Shown here piece after piece: positions 1-8,913 of a stretch of DNA of 64,000 nucleotides; positions within the stretch are counted from its first letter, which is position 1; each line of letters begins with the position of its first letter. The DNA comes from Pseudomonadota bacterium (GTDB taxonomy: Bacteria > Pseudomonadota > Alphaproteobacteria > Sphingomonadales > Sphingomonadaceae): contig JAJZTH010000005.1 in the NCBI GenBank assembly GCA_021849075.1, positions 1 through 64,000 on the forward strand, given 5' to 3'. The position numbers and the translations under genes were made by a program. The notes under the pieces were generated by a model. The model searched no databases and was not told the DNA's origin. It saw only the letters and a list, made by a program, of their open reading frames with translations.

Positions 1-30
1 GATGAGCCCGGTGGCCACCGAGATCGAATT

Positions 31-60
31 CGCATGGGTGGGGCATGCCCCACCCATGCG
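31..60. repeat. 30-bp perfect palindrome
   Basis: Bases 31-60 equal their own reverse complement over all 30 positions, centred on a GCATGC core between 45 and 46. There is no T-tract on either side, so it is not an obvious intrinsic terminator. It lies just upstream of a gene with an abnormal 5' end, so it may mark a recombination junction or the end of a mobile element. I could not identify an element. Confidence 0.8.
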
Positions 61-119
61 ATCGCCTCAATCTACACCGGAAATTACACCACGAGCGCGG
101 ACGCTAACTGCGCTTTCGT

Positions 120-803
120 GTGATCGACCTCGAGACAACTGGGCTGGAGCCCCCCGCCGAAATCATCGAGCTGGGCTATAGCGATCTGACTTGGGATCAT
201 CAGGGTCTCTCGATCTCACCCCCGGTGGCCTATCTCTATCGACCGCTGAACGGAATTCCGCCCGAAACCAAAGCGGTGCATCATCTCACAGAGGCCGATT
301 TTGGGCCGCTGAGTTTCCCGTGTTCACCAAGCGCGTTGCGCTCGGCGGTCTTTCAGGGAAGTGTGCCAGATGTGTTTGTTGCGCACAATTGCGCGTTCGA
401 ACGCAAGTTCATCGGTACGGAGATCACAGACTCGATCCCGTGGATCTGCACCTTCAAGGTGACCCTCCATGTTTGGCCTGATGCGCCTGGTCATTCCAAC
501 CAAATCCTGCGGTACTGGCTCAATCTTTGCCTTGATCCAGCGCTGGCGATGCCACCCCACCGCGCCGGACCCGATGCCTGGGTAACCGCGCATCTGTTGA
601 GCCATCTGTTGCGCCTGGCGACGGTCGAGCAAATGATTACCTGGACCAACGAACCGCGCCGCATCGCTACTATGCCCTTCGGCAAGCATCGTGGAAGCGC
701 ATGGTCGGCAATCCCAATCGATTATCTGCAATGGATGGCGCAGCAAACCGACATGGACACGGATGTTGTTTGGCACGCACGAGCGGAACTTGGGCGGCGG
801 TGA
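120..803 (+). CDS. DEDD-type 3'-5' exonuclease, ExoX-like, 5' end uncertain
   Basis: Exonuclease of the DnaQ/exodeoxyribonuclease X type, acting on DNA 3' ends. Exo motif I (IDLETTGLE) sits at the extreme N-terminus; H89-N90-C91 (VAHNCAFERKF) marks Exo II, and an H..GPDAW segment near residue 145 fits Exo III. The C-terminus (MPFGKHRG..PIDYLQWM, residues 181-205) is the short domain often fused to ExoX-like enzymes. The listed start is GTG at 120, but in-frame codons from 108 encode LRFRV, the usual first beta strand, and a stop lies at 105-107. No ATG and no ribosome-binding site are visible. The true start is therefore either CTG at 108 or lost, and the gene may be truncated at its 5' end. 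No partner genes adjoin it. Confidence 0.75.
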   Translation: MIDLETTGLEPPAEIIELGYSDLTWDHQGLSISPPVAYLYRPLNGIPPETKAVHHLTEADFGPLSFPCSPSALRSAVFQGSVPDVFVAHNCAFERKFIGTEITDSIPWICTFKVTLHVWPDAPGHSNQILRYWLNLCLDPALAMPPHRAGPDAWVTAHLLSHLLRLATVEQMITWTNEPRRIATMPFGKHRGSAWSAIPIDYLQWMAQQTDMDTDVVWHARAELGRR

Positions 804-1460
804 TACCAGCAACCGCTTTCTAGCTGGGTTGGTGCCGGCCCTGACCGCGGGGTATTCACTGGCTCGGAGCTTTCGGTTTCGACCACTACGTGCAAGCGGC
901 TAAAATTCGCGACTAGTGTCCGCTTAAGCTGGCGACATTCCCGAAAGTTGCCAGACGGCAGACGGCCCAGACTCGGGCATCCAGAATGGAAAAAGCGGAC
1001 GGACCGCAACTGGGAACGAACAACCGGCGTCTGAACGGCTACAAAGGGTCGAAATCAGCAATCTTAACTTGCCGAGAGTAGGGATCGATCGGCGTAAGAA
1101 TTGCTGCCAAAAAGACCTCGCGGGACTCGAATTCGTGCCAAATATGCCGAAATTTTATTTGGGGGCTTATGCGGGGGCCTCTGGCTTCGCTTAGTCAATA
1201 TTAGCTCGTATATTCAAATTGATAGTGCAATTATATGAGTCCCGTAAGCCACTCGAACTGCCATCACTGATATCATTGGAGAACACACCCATGGACGACG
1301 AAAACGGCCCTGAAAATCAGGATGACCTTCACGTAAGCGGCACCAGTCCTTCAGTAGCCATTCTTTGAAAGCCAATTGGCAGCGCTTTTGGCCGATGGCT
1401 GTGGATCGCTCGATTTTCAGCAGTTCGACCTTATCCGGCGGCTAAAGAATGGCCGTCCGT
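804..1460. other. 657-bp stretch without a convincing gene
   Basis: This gap between the exonuclease and the SEC-C gene is more AT-rich than its surroundings, especially 1150-1290. The only candidate is a 25-codon frame at 1291-1368 (starts MDDENGPENQDDLH) preceded by GGAGA at 1278-1282, which gives a plausible ribosome-binding site; it may be the truncated head of an older gene. A second open stretch from about 1370 runs into the end of the SEC-C gene and has no recognisable product. I see no repeats or RNA genes. Confidence 0.5.
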
Positions 1461-2105
1461 TCATGCCAGGGCGCAGCATTTCTTATATTTCTTGCCTGAT
1501 CCGCACGGGCATGGATCGTTCCGACCGATTTTGGCCCCGATGGCCGATGTCCGATTGCTTCGGTCATTGGCCAGTCGCCATGCGTGCAGCATAGGAACCC
1601 AAACCGGAATCAGGTCTGACGCCTGTCTGTCCCGGCGATTCTGTTCGGCTTCGCCCAGACGGAAAACACCGTTCGAGATGGCGGCGAGTTCTGCAAGGCC
1701 GGCGAGCGCTTCCTTCACGGCGGGATCGGCGCTGGCGCGGATGCGGTTCCAGCCGGCAGGCGCCAGCTTCATGGCGGTGGCGAAGCCGTCGATCCACATT
1801 TCCCACAAGATTTCGCCGCTGCGCGGATCCTGGTCCAGGATCGGGGTATAGCCGCCCTGCGCATTCAGGCTGTCCAGCAGCATGTTATGATGCTGCATCA
1901 CAAGGTCGAGGAAACGCTGCAAGCCGGCTGCATCCTCGAACGGCGGCGGAGCATCGCCCCAGATGGGCTTGAGCCAGCGTGATGGCGCGACAATGTCCGG
2001 GCTGACGATCAGGCCGGTCAGATAGCCGTCCAGTTCCGACAGCAACATGCCGTCGTCAAACTGGTCGAGAAGAATGGCGTCAAGCTCGTCGAGATAGTCG
2101 GTCAT
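1461..2105 (-). CDS. UPF0149/YecA-family protein with C-terminal SEC-C zinc motif
   Basis: A 214-residue protein. Residues about 1-170 resemble the helical UPF0149/YecA domain ([21 protein letters not shown] is characteristic). The last residues carry the SEC-C metal-binding motif [13 protein letters not shown], which binds zinc and is also found at the end of SecA. The family's role is not settled; links to ribosome or SecA binding are known for related proteins. The start ATG at 2105 is the only good one. It is encoded away from the preceding low-complexity region and ends just before it. It stands alone, 80 bp from the regulator gene on the same strand, so co-transcription is possible. Confidence 0.85.
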   Translation of the reverse strand: MTDYLDELDAILLDQFDDGMLLSELDGYLTGLIVSPDIVAPSRWLKPIWGDAPPPFEDAAGLQRFLDLVMQHHNMLLDSLNAQGGYTPILDQDPRSGEILWEMWIDGFATAMKLAPAGWNRIRASADPAVKEALAGLAELAAISNGVFRLGEAEQNRRDRQASDLIPVWVPMLHAWRLANDRSNRTSAIGAKIGRNDPCPCGSGKKYKKCCALA

Positions 2106-2185
2106 GCCCCCGCCTAATCCCGTTCAGGACGGAGCGCCACCGCAACCTGCGAAATTCGCCACAGGAACGGGGCGACGCTTCACGA

Positions 2186-3634
2186 TCAAGCGGCGCTGTC
2201 GATGCCCAGTTCGGCCAGCTTGCGATAGAGGGTCGAACGACCGATCCCCAGACGGCGGGCGACTTCGGTCATGCGGCCGCGATAATGGCCGATGGCGAGG
2301 CGGATGACGTCGGCTTCGATCTCGGCGAGCTGGCGGACATGGCCGTCGCCTTCGAACAGGGTGATGCCCGCCCCATCGCGATGCGGCTGGGGGACGGCGC
2401 GGGGGCGCAGCGGGTGAACGCTGGTCATGCCCTGCGCTTCGATCTGGGCGGCGATCTGCGGAAAATCCTGAGGGGTCAGGGCGTCGCCTTCACAGAGCAC
2501 GGCGGCGCGGAACAGGGCATTCTGGAGCTGGCGGACATTGCCCGGCCAGCCATGCTGCATCAGCAGCGCGAGCGCGTCGTCGGTCAGGCCCAGGCCGCGC
2601 AGGCCCGGCTGGGTCGCGATACGGGCGAGCAGGTGGCGGCAGAGCGCAGGAATATCGCCCATGCGCTCGCGCAGCGGCGGCACGGTCAGTTGTACGACGT
2701 TCAGACGATAATAGAGATCTTCGCGGAAGCGCCCGGCCTCGATTTCCTCGCTCAGCCTCTTGTTGGTGGCGGCGATGATGCGCACATCGACATGGATCGG
2801 CCGTCGTGCGCCGATCGGCTGCACTTCGCCATCCTGCAACACGCGCAGCAGTTTGACCTGCGCATCGAGCGGCATTTCGCTGACTTCATCGAGGAAAATG
2901 GTGCCAAGGTCGGCGGCGGCGAATTTGCCGACATGTCGGTCGAACGCACCGGTGAAGGCCCCGCGTTCATGGCCGAACAATTCCGATTCGACCAGATTGG
3001 CGGGGATGGCGCCGCAATTGACCGTCACCATCGCCTGTTTGTGGCGCGGGGATGCGGCGTGAATGGCGCGGGCGATGACATCCTTGCCGACGCCGCTTTC
3101 GCCCTCGATCAGCACCGGCACGCGGGCGCGCGCCGCCTTGGCCGCGATGGCGAGGGCGGCGCGGAATTGCGGGGCGGAGCCGACCACGTCCTCGAAGGAG
3201 AGAGGGGCGGTGATCTTTTCGGTGAGCGGGCGCAGTTCACCCGCGCTGGCACCTTCATCCAGCGTGGCGTTGAGCGCTGCGAGCAGGCGTTCGGGCGCGA
3301 TCGGCTTTGACAGATAATCGGTGGCGCCCGCGCGCATCGCCTCCACGGCGATGGCGACATTATTATGGGCGGTCAGGACCAGAATCGGCAATGCCGGGCG
3401 GCGCGCGCGAATTTCCCGGATCAGGCCCGATGGCTCATAATCCGGACTCCATTGGTCCAGGATGATGGCGTCCAATTGCATCCCGTCCTGCGTGCCCAGC
3501 GTGGCGATGGCGGTTTCGCCCTCCGACGCGAAAATGGTGCGCCAGCCCGCACGGGCGGCGAGCGCAGACACCAGGCGGCGCTGCGCCGGCTCGTCATCGA
3601 TCAGCATCAGCATCGGTACGCCGTCGCGCGTCAT
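2186..3634 (-). CDS. Sigma-54-dependent response regulator, NtrC family
   Basis: Three-domain activator of RNA polymerase carrying sigma-54. The receiver is at residues 5-125, with acidic D13/D14, phosphoacceptor D60, T88 and K110. The AAA+ domain is at about 147-385: Walker A GESGVGKD (178-185), the sigma-54-contacting GAFTGA loop (225-230) and Walker B TIFLDE (245-250). A Fis-type helix-turn-helix lies at 455-478 (VARRLGIGRSTLYRKL). The length of 482 residues is usual for the family. No cognate histidine kinase is adjacent. Target promoters cannot be inferred from this window. All key catalytic residues are present, so the gene looks functional. Confidence 0.93.
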   Translation of the reverse strand: MTRDGVPMLMLIDDEPAQRRLVSALAARAGWRTIFASEGETAIATLGTQDGMQLDAIILDQWSPDYEPSGLIREIRARRPALPILVLTAHNNVAIAVEAMRAGATDYLSKPIAPERLLAALNATLDEGASAGELRPLTEKITAPLSFEDVVGSAPQFRAALAIAAKAARARVPVLIEGESGVGKDVIARAIHAASPRHKQAMVTVNCGAIPANLVESELFGHERGAFTGAFDRHVGKFAAADLGTIFLDEVSEMPLDAQVKLLRVLQDGEVQPIGARRPIHVDVRIIAATNKRLSEEIEAGRFREDLYYRLNVVQLTVPPLRERMGDIPALCRHLLARIATQPGLRGLGLTDDALALLMQHGWPGNVRQLQNALFRAAVLCEGDALTPQDFPQIAAQIEAQGMTSVHPLRPRAVPQPHRDGAGITLFEGDGHVRQLAEIEADVIRLAIGHYRGRMTEVARRLGIGRSTLYRKLAELGIDSAA

Positions 3635-3784
3635 TCAAACCCCTCATTCATAACCCGAAACCGATGGTAGCGAGCGGGAGTAAAGGGGCGCTTAACTGCG
3701 CCGGATTTTCTTGGGGCAGTGGGTTGAGGGGCGGGGGCCTTGCCGATAAGACAGGAGGGATAATTGCTGAAAATGGGGACGGAT

Positions 3785-3910
3785 ATGGCTTCGGACGGAA
3801 ATATGAAGGCTGCAAACACCACCTATGCGAGCTTTGTCGGCTTCGTGAAATGGGGGACGATCGTCAGTGTTGCGCTGGCGGCTCTGGTGGTTCTGCTGAT
3901 TTCCAATTGA
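3785..3910 (+). CDS. aa3-type cytochrome c oxidase subunit IV-like small membrane protein
   Basis: A 41-residue protein beginning MASDGNMKAANTTY, with one hydrophobic helix at about 22-40 (TIVSVALAALVVLLIS). This matches the short bacterial aa3 oxidase subunit IV family of alphaproteobacteria. A GGGGA ribosome-binding site precedes the ATG. In alphaproteobacteria as I know them this gene commonly precedes the pnt transhydrogenase genes. Here it is followed 25 bp later by two pnt-like membrane genes that lack the nucleotide-binding subunits. It would sit in the cytoplasmic membrane with the terminal oxidase, whose main subunits are not in the window. Confidence 0.75.
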   Translation: MASDGNMKAANTTYASFVGFVKWGTIVSVALAALVVLLISN

Positions 3911-3935
3911 CGCGGCGCTTGCCGGCCGGGCGCCG

Positions 3936-4205
3936 ATGACGGGGGCGTTTGCGCTGCTGCCGCTGTTCCTGCTGGCCTGTCTGGGCGGCGCGCTGGCGTC
4001 GCGCCGCGCGGCTTCCCAGTCGAATCCGGCGCTGGGTGCGGGGATCGCCTCCATCCTTCTGGTCGGCGCGCTGATCGCTGCGGCGGAAACCGGCAGCGCG
4101 GCGGCGCGCTATCTGGCGTTGCTGGCCGTGTTTTGTGCAAGCGCGGCGGCCATACTGGCCTTTGGCGTGGGCGAGCATGGCGAAGATGAGGAGCCGCTGC
4201 CCTGA
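3936..4205 (+). CDS. Small membrane protein resembling transhydrogenase PntA membrane segment (PntA2)
   Basis: Eighty-nine residues with three hydrophobic segments (about 3-20, 32-50, 55-75). The pattern FLLACLGG..PAL..GIASILLVGALIA and the later AVFCASAAAILAFGV fit the C-terminal membrane part of PntA from proton-translocating NAD(P) transhydrogenase, by comparison with the E. coli protein from memory. The N-terminal NAD-binding domain I is absent from this gene and from the 25 bp upstream. It overlaps the next gene, which resembles PntB membrane helices, so the two are probably translated together. Whether it has any activity is unknown; it could be a vestige or a repurposed membrane module. 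Confidence 0.55.
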   Translation: MTGAFALLPLFLLACLGGALASRRAASQSNPALGAGIASILLVGALIAAAETGSAAARYLALLAVFCASAAAILAFGVGEHGEDEEPLP

Positions 4206-4855
4206 TCGCTGCCCTTGCTCCTCTGCTGGGCGCGGGGATCGACGGGGTCGATCCTTCCCCCTTCGTCGCGGGTCTTTATCTTCTGGCCGGCCTGAGCCTG
4301 TTGCTGGCCCTGCGTGAGCGGGCCGGCCGCCGGGCCAACCGGCTGGCGATGATGGGCGTGGCGCTGGCCTGTGGCGGCGCGGTCTATAGCCATGATGTGC
4401 TGAACCTGCCGGAGATGATCGGCGCGGTGGTGATGGGCGGTGGGTTCGGACTGTTGCTGGTGCGGCGTGCGGCGCGGCGGATGTTGCCGTTGCTGACGCG
4501 GGCCGCTCAGGCGCTCTTGGGCATAGCCGCGATCGCGCTGGCGGGCGCGGTCTGGCGCAATCCGGGCGCGTTCGGGGTCGCAGGATCGGGCGTGGCGATG
4601 GCGCTGCTGGCCGCGGGTGTGTTGATCGGGGGGCTTGTCGCGCTGGGCGCACTATGGCCCGGGCGCATCGCTCCGCATCTCCTGTCCAGCGGGGCGGGGT
4701 GGACGGCTGCCTTGCTGGGGCTGGCGATGGGCAATGGGGCGATGGCGATCGGCGGCGCTCTGGCCGGGGTTGCCGGCCTGACGTTCATGGCGCAGGACAG
4801 GAAGAAGGCGCAGAACGCATCTGGGGGCTTGCCCCATGCGCCGGGCCTGCCCTAA
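4202..4855 (+). CDS. PntB-like membrane protein lacking the NADP-binding domain
   Basis: About 217 residues, nearly all hydrophobic. Segments matching PntB membrane domain II are recognisable in order: YLLAGLSLLLALRE, then MIGAVVMGGGFGLLLVRR, then GVLIGGLVALGALWPGRI, then SGWTAALLGLAMGN followed by GALAG. Compared with the roughly 460-residue E. coli PntB recalled from memory, a block of helices between the last two segments is missing, and the whole C-terminal NADP-binding domain III is absent. The start is unclear: the frame opens after a stop at 4187, and the only start-like codons are CTG at 4202 (overlapping the previous stop) and TTG at 4301, which would cut the first helix. I chose 4202. 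Eroding gene or specialised membrane remnant. Confidence 0.55.
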   Translation: MIAALAPLLGAGIDGVDPSPFVAGLYLLAGLSLLLALRERAGRRANRLAMMGVALACGGAVYSHDVLNLPEMIGAVVMGGGFGLLLVRRAARRMLPLLTRAAQALLGIAAIALAGAVWRNPGAFGVAGSGVAMALLAAGVLIGGLVALGALWPGRIAPHLLSSGAGWTAALLGLAMGNGAMAIGGALAGVAGLTFMAQDRKKAQNASGGLPHAPGLP

Positions 4856-4900
4856 CCCTTGGGCCATGGCGGCCAGTTCCGGTCGCGCTCTGGAGACATG

Positions 4901-5590
4901 ATGCACAAACTCGGCCTTATCGGTGGTCTTAGCTGGACCTCCACCGCCCGCTATTATGAGATCATCAACAAAGCCGTGCATCGTGCGCTGGGCGGCCAGC
5001 ATAGCGCGCCGCTGCTGATCGAGAGCCTGAACTTTGCCGAGGTCGCCCGTTGCGCCACGCAGGAAGATTGGGATTGTGCGGCGGGGCAGTTGATCGCGTC
5101 GGCCCGCCGGCTGGAACAGGCGGGGGCGGGCAGCATCCTCATCTGCGCCAACTCCATGCACCGCGTCTATGATCAGGTGCAGGCGCAGGTCGGCATTCCC
5201 ATCATCCACATCGCCGAAGTGGTGGGCGACAGGATGCAGGCCGACGGGATCGAGAAGGCGGCGCTGATCGGTACGCGCAACGTCATGACCGAAAAATTCT
5301 ATCGCCAGCGTCTGGTGGCGCATGGCGTATCGTTGCTGCCGGCCGATATGGAACTGGCCGAACGGATCGACCGCATCGTCTATGATGAACTGACCGTGGG
5401 CAAGATCAGCAAGGAATCCGAACGCTATATGAAGTCGGAACTGACCGATATTGCGAAGGAAGATGTGCAGGCGGTGGTGCTGGCCTGCACCGAACTGGAG
5501 CTGATCGTCGACGTGAAGGCCAATGTGCTGCCGATTTACGATTGCACCGGCATCCACGCGAAGGCTGGCGTGGATTTCATTCTGGGCTGA
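4901..5590 (+). CDS. Aspartate/glutamate racemase family protein
   Basis: A 229-residue cofactor-independent amino-acid racemase, likely aspartate racemase, interconverting L- and D-aspartate in the cytosol. Two catalytic cysteines are visible in the family contexts LICANSMH (near residue 87) and VVLACTELEL (near residue 193). The N-terminus KLGLIGGLSWTSTARYY is typical. Two adjacent ATGs occur at 4898 and 4901; GGAG at 4892-4895 is spaced better for 4901. D-aspartate can be used in peptidoglycan or as a nitrogen source, but the neighbours do not say which. It faces the GntR regulator tail to tail. Confidence 0.85.
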   Translation: MHKLGLIGGLSWTSTARYYEIINKAVHRALGGQHSAPLLIESLNFAEVARCATQEDWDCAAGQLIASARRLEQAGAGSILICANSMHRVYDQVQAQVGIPIIHIAEVVGDRMQADGIEKAALIGTRNVMTEKFYRQRLVAHGVSLLPADMELAERIDRIVYDELTVGKISKESERYMKSELTDIAKEDVQAVVLACTELELIVDVKANVLPIYDCTGIHAKAGVDFILG

Positions 5591-5620
5591 TCAATCTCTA
5601 TGACGGGGGTGTGAGCCGTC

Positions 5621-6364
5621 TCACTCCCCCGGTTCGACGATAGCGATGTCCATGTCGGCCAGGGCCAGCCGCAGCAGCTCGGCCATCGCCGATCGCGCCG
5701 CCGCCGTGTCGCGCGCGGCGATGGCTTCGAACACGGCGCGATGATCGGGCAGGGGATCGCGCGGCATCAGCATCTTGCGATGCTTGAACTTGGTGGTCCA
5801 GCTGACCGCTGCGCCGACCGAACTGGCCAGCGCCGACAGCGCGTCGTTGCGGGTCGCCGCCAATATGGCGTGGTGAAAACGCTGGTCGGCGGCGCGCCCC
5901 TCCGGTGTGGACAGGCCATAGCGGCCCATTTCGTCCAGCGCCGCACGCATCGTGGCCAGTTGCTCGTCGGTGCGGCGGCGCGCGGCGAATTCTGCGGCGG
6001 CCGGCTCGATCACGCCGCGCAGTTCGAACAGGTCGCGGATGAAGTCCGGGTCCGGTTCGCCCGCGAACATCCAGGCAAGCATTTCGGGGTCCAGCACGTT
6101 CCAGCGGTTGCGCGGCAGGACGCGGGTGCCCGCCTTGGGCCGGCTTTCCACCATGCCCCGCGCGATCAGAATGCGCACCGCCTCCCGATAGGCGGTCCGC
6201 GATACGCCCAGTCGCTCGGACGCTTCGATTTCGCCTTCGAACAGGTCGCCCGGCTTATATTTGCCGGTCAATATGGCGGTGCCCAGATCGCGCGCGATCG
6301 CCTGATGGATGCGAAGCGCGCCCTCGTCCGATCCGAACGGTCCTTCCTTGCGCGCGCTCCCCAT
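5621..6364 (-). CDS. FadR/GntR-family transcriptional regulator of the sugar-acid cluster
   Basis: A 247-residue regulator with an N-terminal winged helix (about residues 15-85; core EIEASERLGVSRTAYREAVRIL) and a C-terminal FCD ligand-binding domain (about 95-230), in which D/H metal ligands are expected. FCD regulators of this type often sense hexonates or keto-deoxy acids (DgoR, UxuR, KdgR). It lies 36 bp downstream of the sugar dehydrogenase on the same strand, so it probably controls the 5621-12461 cluster. The start at 6364 is preferred over an upstream ATG at 6430 because it has a GGAGA site and matches family length. Effector identity is inference. Confidence 0.88.
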   Translation of the reverse strand: MGSARKEGPFGSDEGALRIHQAIARDLGTAILTGKYKPGDLFEGEIEASERLGVSRTAYREAVRILIARGMVESRPKAGTRVLPRNRWNVLDPEMLAWMFAGEPDPDFIRDLFELRGVIEPAAAEFAARRRTDEQLATMRAALDEMGRYGLSTPEGRAADQRFHHAILAATRNDALSALASSVGAAVSWTTKFKHRKMLMPRDPLPDHRAVFEAIAARDTAAARSAMAELLRLALADMDIAIVEPGE

Positions 6365-6380
6365 TCCCAATTCTCCGATC

Positions 6381-7301
6381 TTAGTCCTCAAATGCAGCGG
6401 TAGGGCAATGCCGTCCGCAAAGAAAGGCATCAGCCACCAGCCGTAGCGGGGCGGTGTCGGCGTCGATCGCCTTGTCCGCCACCAGCCCGACGAAGCGCCG
6501 GTACATGGTCGGATATTCCTCGTCCGGTGCCTTCATCTGGACTTCACCGTCCAGCCGCAGCGTGTTGCCGCCTTCCGACAACAACAGGCTGCCCTTGTCG
6601 GTGTCGACCGCAATGTCCCAGGTTTGGGGACCGGTCTGACGCCAGTCGAACACGGTGTCGATCGCCGCGCCCGACGCCGTCGCCATGGCCAGCGTTGCGC
6701 CGATCGGCGCCTGCTTGTTCGACGGCACCTCCAGCGATGCCGACAGAACGGTGATTGGTTCGCCGACGATTTCAGTCAGGATCGACAGGGCGTTAATACC
6801 CGGATCGAACACGCCAAAGCCGCCCGCTTCCCAGATCCAGGGCTGGCCCGGATGCCAGTGGCGCACATCTTCGCGCCACTGAATGTCAATCCGTTCGACC
6901 TTGCGCTCCGCGATCCATGCCTTAGCCTGCGCGACGGCGGCGGCATAGCGGCTGTGCCAGCTGGCATAGAGGGTGACGCCCTGTGCCTTTGCCAGCGCCG
7001 TCAGCGCCTCCACTTCGGACACAGTGGCGCCCGGCGGCTTTTCCAGAAATACATGCTTGCCCGCCAGCAGCGCCTGCCGGGCCGCATGATAGCGGACCTG
7101 CGGCGGCTGGCAGAGGATGACGGCGTCCAGATCGGGTTCACCCGCCAGCATCGCGCCGAGGTCGGGGTAATTATTCACCCCTTCGCCCTGCGCGTTGCGG
7201 CTGGCGACGGCGACCAGTTCGATGCCGTCGATCTTTTCGATCGCGGGCAGGTGCTGGTCGCGCGCGATCTTGCCGAGTCCGACGAGACCTGCCCGGATCA
7301 T
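6381..7301 (-). CDS. Gfo/Idh/MocA-family D-galactose / L-arabinose 1-dehydrogenase
   Basis: A 306-residue NAD(P)-dependent sugar dehydrogenase that oxidises the C1 of an aldose to its lactone. The Rossmann start GLVGLGKIARDQHLPAI and the EKPPGATVSEVE motif are typical. The segment YASWHSRYA..WREDVRHWHPGQPWIWE..GVFDPGINALSI is close to Azospirillum L-arabinose 1-dehydrogenase and to galactose dehydrogenases as I recall them. The start ATG at 7301 overlaps the stop of the preceding aldehyde dehydrogenase gene (TGATG), implying translational coupling. Substrate preference between galactose and arabinose cannot be fixed from sequence; dgoK/dgoA nearby favours galactose. No lactonase gene is present. 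Confidence 0.82.
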   Translation of the reverse strand: MIRAGLVGLGKIARDQHLPAIEKIDGIELVAVASRNAQGEGVNNYPDLGAMLAGEPDLDAVILCQPPQVRYHAARQALLAGKHVFLEKPPGATVSEVEALTALAKAQGVTLYASWHSRYAAAVAQAKAWIAERKVERIDIQWREDVRHWHPGQPWIWEAGGFGVFDPGINALSILTEIVGEPITVLSASLEVPSNKQAPIGATLAMATASGAAIDTVFDWRQTGPQTWDIAVDTDKGSLLLSEGGNTLRLDGEVQMKAPDEEYPTMYRRFVGLVADKAIDADTAPLRLVADAFLCGRHCPTAAFED

Positions 7302-8878
7302 CAGGCGGCCACTTCCAGCTTGCCTTCCACGCGGCGCGTCAGGCCCCACGGATTGGCTTCCTGAAGCGCTGCCGGCAGCACGGCGTCGACCACATCCTGA
7401 TAGCAGACCGGACGCAGGAAGCGCATCATGGCCAGCGTACCGACCGATGTGGTGCGGCCATCGGAGGTCGACGGGAAGGGGCCGCCATGGACCATGGCAT
7501 GGGTCACTTCCACGCCGGTCGGCCAGCCATTGGCGAGCACGCGGCCGACTTTACGGGAAAGCGTCGGCAGCAGCTTGGCGGCATTGTCCGTGTCGCTTTC
7601 GTCCATCTGCAGCGTCGCGGTGAGCTGACCTTCCATCTGAGCGATGGTGGCGATCACCTCCTCGATCGTGGCGCACTTCACCAGGATCGACGAGGAGCCG
7701 AACACTTCATGCGACAAGGCCGGGTTGGTGCGAAACTGTTCGCCGGTGGTGGCGAACAGGGCCGACTGGGCCAGGTTCACGCCTTCGGCTTGCGCCCCGC
7801 GCGCGACGGTGGTGACGCCCTCCGCACCGGCCAGCGCCTCGACACCCTTTTCATAGGCGGCGTGGATGCCGGGCGTCAGCATGACATGAGGCTGGTTGGC
7901 CGACAGGGCCGTCGCCGCCGAAGCGACGAAGCGATCGAGATCGGGGCTGTCGAGCGCGATCACCATGCCGGGGTTGGTGCAGAACTGGCCGGCGAACAGG
8001 CTGAGCGAACCAACGAAGGCGGTGCCCAGCGCTTCGGCGCGGCTGGCGAGCGCGCCGGGCAGCAGCACGACCGGGTTGATCGACGACATTTCCGAATAGA
8101 CCGGGATCGGCTCTTCGCGGTTCGCGGCGATCTTCATCAGAGCAATGCCGCCGCCGCGCGATCCGGTGAAGCCCACCGCCTTGATACGAGCGTCAGCAAC
8201 CAGCGCGCCGCCCAGATCATTGGTGGTGCCGGGCAGGTAGGAAAACACGCCTTCGGGCAGGCCGCTGGCCTTGACCGCGGCGGCGATGGCGCGCGCAACC
8301 AGTTCGCCGGTGCCGGGGTGGGCGGGGTGGCCCTTCACGACGACCGGGCAACCGGCGGCGAAGGCCGATGCGGTGTCACCGCCCGCGACCGAGAAGGCGA
8401 GCGGGAAGTTGGAGGCGCCGAACACGGCGACCGGGCCGACGGCATGGTTGACGCGGCGCAGGTCACTGCGGGGCAACGGCGCGCGTTCGGGCAGCGCGCG
8501 ATCGATGGTGGCGTCCAGCCAGTCGCCTTGGCGGACATAGGATGCGAACAGGCGCAACTGGCCCACGGTGCGGCCACGTTCACCCTCCAGGCGGCCGCGC
8601 GGCAGGCCGGTTTCGCTCATGGCGGTGGTGATCAGCAGATCGCCGATGCCGACGATCTGATCGGCGACGGCTTCCAGGAAAGCAGCGCGGGTTTCAGGCG
8701 ACAGGGTCGAAAAAATTTCGAAGGCGCTGTCGGCCAGCGCGCAGGCGTCGGCGACGTCCGCAGTCGAGGCGTTGTGAAAGGCGACCTCGCCCTTGGCGCC
8801 GGTCGATGGGTCGACCGCGAAGAAGGGTTCGCCGCCCTGGCGCTCGCTGGCACCGACGAGAATGGCTCCGTTGAACAT
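7301..8878 (-). CDS. NAD(P)-dependent 2-oxoglutarate semialdehyde (2,5-dioxovalerate) dehydrogenase
   Basis: A 525-residue aldehyde dehydrogenase of the KGSADH type. N157 (GASNFPLAFSVAGGD), K182, general base E263 (YSEMSSINPV) and nucleophile C300 (LFAGQFCTNPG) are all present. The family converts 2-oxoglutarate semialdehyde to 2-oxoglutarate, the last step of non-phosphorylative pentose and hexarate breakdown. It sits between the sugar 1-dehydrogenase (overlapping) and the dehydratase, so the cluster can feed either the TCA cycle through this enzyme or glycolysis through dgoK/dgoA. The start ATG at 8878 fits the N-terminus of the family. Confidence 0.88.
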   Translation of the reverse strand: MFNGAILVGASERQGGEPFFAVDPSTGAKGEVAFHNASTADVADACALADSAFEIFSTLSPETRAAFLEAVADQIVGIGDLLITTAMSETGLPRGRLEGERGRTVGQLRLFASYVRQGDWLDATIDRALPERAPLPRSDLRRVNHAVGPVAVFGASNFPLAFSVAGGDTASAFAAGCPVVVKGHPAHPGTGELVARAIAAAVKASGLPEGVFSYLPGTTNDLGGALVADARIKAVGFTGSRGGGIALMKIAANREEPIPVYSEMSSINPVVLLPGALASRAEALGTAFVGSLSLFAGQFCTNPGMVIALDSPDLDRFVASAATALSANQPHVMLTPGIHAAYEKGVEALAGAEGVTTVARGAQAEGVNLAQSALFATTGEQFRTNPALSHEVFGSSSILVKCATIEEVIATIAQMEGQLTATLQMDESDTDNAAKLLPTLSRKVGRVLANGWPTGVEVTHAMVHGGPFPSTSDGRTTSVGTLAMMRFLRPVCYQDVVDAVLPAALQEANPWGLTRRVEGKLEVAA

Positions 8879-8913
8879 GGCTGTCTCCAGAAAATCAAAA
8901 GGGGGAATATCGT

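Noticed and set aside
2285..3310. 341-codon frame opposite the response regulator
   Set aside because: Shadow of the regulator gene; no recognisable protein.
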